NCBI GenBank assembly: GCA_948469295.1
Contig: CAOKLK010000057.1
Location: 1 to 5,227, forward strand
Length of the DNA: 5,227 nucleotides
From: an uncultured Mycoplasmatota bacterium
GTDB lineage: Bacteria > Bacillota_I > Bacilli_A > RF39 > UBA660
Direction: 5' to 3'
This document shows positions 4,789 to 5,227 of this stretch, piece by piece. Numbering within the stretch: the first letter of the stretch is position 1; each line of letters opens with the position of its first letter. The position numbers were made by a program, and so were the translations under genes. The notes below the pieces were generated by a model. The model was given only the letters and a program-made list of their open reading frames with translations. It did not search any database and had not been told where the DNA came from.

Positions 4789-5227
4789 ATGAATGTAATT
4801 GTTTCAAATAAATATCAATCTTTGCTTGCAACTTTAGATATTGATGTAATAAAAAATTTAAATGGGGTTTTTCAAGTGGATGAAATTGTTTCTACTTTTA
4901 CAAACTTTTTTTATAATAAAATGATTTTAGATATTACAGCTATTGCTGATTATCAAAATATTTCAACTATTCAAGAGTTGTCAGTTAATATGGATATGAA
5001 TAAGATTATTTTGTTATTAGATGACTCAGAAGTAGTAAATAGTCCTCGTTATTTATCGCAGTTAGTTTCCATGGGGATTTATAATTTTACACGGAATATT
5101 GATGCGGTACGCTTTTTGATTGATAATCCTAATATCTATAAAGATGTAGCTCAATATCATCAATTGAATGATGTAGGAATTTTTGAACCACTAACATCTT
5201 CTAATTCCGATTCACAAAATAATAGTG
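4789..5227 (+). CDS. cpaE: CpaE/TadZ-like pilus localisation protein, N-terminal receiver-like domain (3' truncated)
   Basis: The frame is open from ATG 4789 to the window end, giving 146 codons of an unfinished gene. Residues 1-125 look like an atypical response-regulator receiver: a first strand NVIVSN, a third strand MILDITAI with Asp48, a fourth strand KIILLLDDS (72-80), then GIYNFTRNIDAVRFLID. The acidic pair normally found after the first strand is absent and no conserved Lys follows the fifth strand, so phosphorylation is doubtful. Residues 134-146 turn into a Ser/Asn-rich linker, which in CpaE/TadZ would lead to a MinD/ParA-like ATPase domain lying beyond the window. Proteins of this type place the Tad machine at a cell site. 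Gene order (last in the visible run, after the minor pilins) differs from classical tad loci, where tadZ precedes tadA. Without the ATPase part the identification is provisional; an unrelated receiver-like protein is possible. Confidence 0.6.
   Translation, partial: MNVIVSNKYQSLLATLDIDVIKNLNGVFQVDEIVSTFTNFFYNKMILDITAIADYQNISTIQELSVNMDMNKIILLLDDSEVVNSPRYLSQLVSMGIYNFTRNIDAVRFLIDNPNIYKDVAQYHQLNDVGIFEPLTSSNSDSQNNS

Noticed and set aside
1..5227. CRISPR array, tRNA, rRNA or insertion sequence
   Set aside because: The window is almost entirely filled by nine co-directional coding regions, and no regularly spaced repeats, cloverleaf-like sequence or transposase was seen.

Overview
The window is a compact, single-strand gene cluster for a Tad/Flp-type (type IVc) pilus from a low-GC Gram-positive-like bacterium. 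All nine genes lie on the + strand with intergenic gaps of 2 to 65 bases. The DNA is strongly AT-rich, codons favour A/T at third positions, and nearly every gene has a purine-rich Shine-Dalgarno site. Tryptophan is always TGG and TGA serves as a stop (4283-4285), so the standard bacterial code fits and the Mycoplasma code does not. These traits suggest a Bacilli/Mollicutes-related lineage, perhaps an uncultured gut commensal. That placement is inference. No secretin or outer-membrane component is visible, which agrees with a single-membrane cell, although the cluster runs off both ends.

Layout: the C-terminal part of a CpaB/RcpC-like protein (1-378, open at the left edge); the CpaF/TadA assembly ATPase (394-1500); the paired membrane platform proteins TadB-like (1515-2408) and TadC-like (2411-3199); a 65-base gap holding a near-consensus sigma-A promoter (3206-3234); two tandem paralogous Cys-containing small pilins (3265-3501 and 3520-3759); two tandem paralogous TadE-like minor pilins (3779-4285 and 4292-4777); and the N-terminal part of a CpaE/TadZ-like protein (4789 to the right edge).

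Inferred working: the ATPase drives the TadB/TadC platform to assemble the small pilins, the TadE-like proteins prime, cap or join the fibre, CpaB acts outside the membrane, and CpaE/TadZ positions the machine. The promoter before the pilins would give the abundant subunits more transcript than the assembly genes.

The most notable observations are the shared six-residue leader M-[KR]-[EQ]-[AS]-[TI]-G on all four pilin-like proteins with no Glu at +5 after the Gly, the conserved cysteine patterns, and the corrected TTG start of the second TadE-like gene, whose Shine-Dalgarno site overlaps the TGA stop of the gene before it. The machinery is a recognisable Tad system. What may be under-described is this divergent pilin set.
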